A stretch of 64,000 nucleotides of DNA from Acetobacteraceae bacterium (GTDB taxonomy: Bacteria; Pseudomonadota; Alphaproteobacteria; Acetobacterales; Acetobacteraceae), in assembly GCA_027451405.1 (NCBI GenBank), contig DAIDJM010000035.1, positions 1 through 64,000 on the forward strand, written 5' to 3'. Numbering within the stretch: the first letter of the stretch is position 1; every line of letters begins with the position of its first letter. Positions 63,227 through 64,000 of the stretch are shown piece by piece. The notes under the pieces are model-generated. The model did no database searches. It saw nothing but the letters and a program-made list of their open reading frames with translations, and was not told the origin of the DNA. The translations under genes were made by a program, and so were the position numbers.

Positions 63227-64000
63227 CAACCCTGTGCCGGATAGGCCCGGCCTCGCCAGGTGGCGGGGCGTCCGCGGGCGGCGCGGATCAGGGCCGCCCA
63301 TTGCACGATCAACAGGGCGAGGACGCCGATCGGATGCAGCGCCGCGCTCAGCCAGGATTGGCGGAAGCGCGCGGCGAGCGCGAAACGCAGGCCGAGGCTG
63401 CAGGCGCAGGCGGCGATCGCCGCCATGGAGCCCGCCGGCGCGAGCAGGAACGGCAGGACATGGCCGCCGGCGAGCAGGGCCGACCAGATTGGGAGGGCAA
63501 GCGGCTTCGCCATGCCCTCGGTGGCGTTCTTGGTCAGCCCTTCCCAGAGCGAGGCACTGTTGTCGTACATGCGACAGGAAGCGAGCGTTGTCGCGTCGAA
63601 CAGGCCGGTTCGGAAACCGGAACGACGGAAGGCGCGTGGCAGTGTCACGCCGTCATGAAGGGAGGCGCGGATGGCCGCGTGTCCGCCGGCGGCCCGATAG
63701 GGCGTGCGCCGTGCGACGAAGAGCTGGCCACAGCCGGCGCCGAACCCGGGAGAAGGGCTACGTTCCATTTGCGCCATCGGCAGGTAGCCGAGCAGCAGGA
63801 AATGGATGAGAGGCAGAAGCAGCTTTTCGGACCAGGTGATGGTGATCTGGCGCGGGAAGCCGCTGGCCAGCGCCATTTCCGGATGGCGCTCCATGTAGCC
63901 GGCGATCCGCGTGAGCGCATCGGGCGCGAGTCTGACATCGGCGTCGACGAACACCATCAGTTCCGCGTCCGTGAGGGACGCGAGCGTGGCGCAGGCATGC
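63226..64000 (-). CDS. Family 2 glycosyltransferase, membrane-anchored (partial, N-terminus outside the window)
   Basis: At least 258 residues are visible; the frame runs past 64000. MVFVDADVRLAPDALTRIA carries the DAD metal-binding motif, and GAGCGQLFVARRTPYRAAGG with LPRAFRRSGFR follows. The C-terminus has four hydrophobic segments (for example ALLAGGHVLPFLLA and GVLALLIVQWAAL). It resembles membrane GT2 enzymes of carotenoid and lipid glycosylation. It is coupled to the DUF2141 gene. Confidence 0.85.
   Translation of the reverse strand, partial: HACATLASLTDAELMVFVDADVRLAPDALTRIAGYMERHPEMALASGFPRQITITWSEKLLLPLIHFLLLGYLPMAQMERSPSPGFGAGCGQLFVARRTPYRAAGGHAAIRASLHDGVTLPRAFRRSGFRTGLFDATTLASCRMYDNSASLWEGLTKNATEGMAKPLALPIWSALLAGGHVLPFLLAPAGSMAAIAACACSLGLRFALAARFRQSWLSAALHPIGVLALLIVQWAALIRAARGRPATWRGRAYPAQG

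Overview
This 64 kb window is a GC-rich chromosomal segment of an alphaproteobacterium, most probably a member of the Acetobacteraceae (Rhodospirillales). The evidence is an F1 operon atpHAGDC without F0 genes, an ATP12-type F1 assembly chaperone, sdhCDAB, a 14-gene nuoA-N operon followed by birA-coaX-rnj-DUF1467, purS next to purC, and several sugar-transferase proteins of a style common in that family. The genus cannot be fixed from sequence alone. No prophage, transposase, integrase, CRISPR array or rRNA was seen.

Layout. 1-4395: end of atpH, then atpA, atpG, atpD, atpC. 4.6-16.3 kb: a di-iron ferritin-like protein, a small conserved protein, siroheme synthase, a beta-repeat protein, tRNA-Lys, two exported proteins (beta-propeller and histidine acid phosphatase), glutathione synthetase, a Cys-based phosphatase and the sdh operon on the minus strand. 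16.4-20.1 kb: a glycosyltransferase-like protein, a DsbA-like protein, GST, ATP12, acylphosphatase and tRNA-Leu. 20.1-26.9 kb: the protein-quality-control block tig-clpP-clpX-lon-HU, closed by tRNA-Val and tRNA-Asp. 27.2-44.9 kb: complex I (nuoA to nuoN), which runs by stop/start overlaps into birA, coaX, rnj and a DUF1467 protein. 44.9-45.4 kb: a gene-free, AT-richer interval with two strong hairpins. 45.4-49.7 kb (minus): purC-purS-Rap1a/Tai-RidA-DUF445, and a small membrane protein followed by a glycosyltransferase. 49.9-64 kb: rpsD, prfC, L,D-transpeptidase, GTP cyclohydrolase II, a response regulator and an HtrA-like pseudoprotease, interleaved with glycan genes (GT2, methyltransferase, acyltransferase, GT92/GT2-like, GT11-like, and a GT2 running off the end).

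How the genes work together. Most of the window is energy metabolism: succinate dehydrogenase and complex I feed the quinone pool, and F1 with its ATP12 chaperone makes ATP. A second theme is proteostasis (trigger factor, ClpXP, Lon, with a possible heat-shock promoter before lon). A third is cell-surface glycan synthesis, spread between housekeeping genes towards the right end.

The most unusual signal is not a gene. Two families of palindromic interspersed repeats sit exactly at gene ends. Family A (five copies) supplies the Shine-Dalgarno sequence of two genes, rewrites the C-terminus of two proteins, and brackets the phosphatase gene in inverted orientation. Family B (two copies) supplies the TAG stop codon of three different genes. 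No entirely new enzymatic system was identified.
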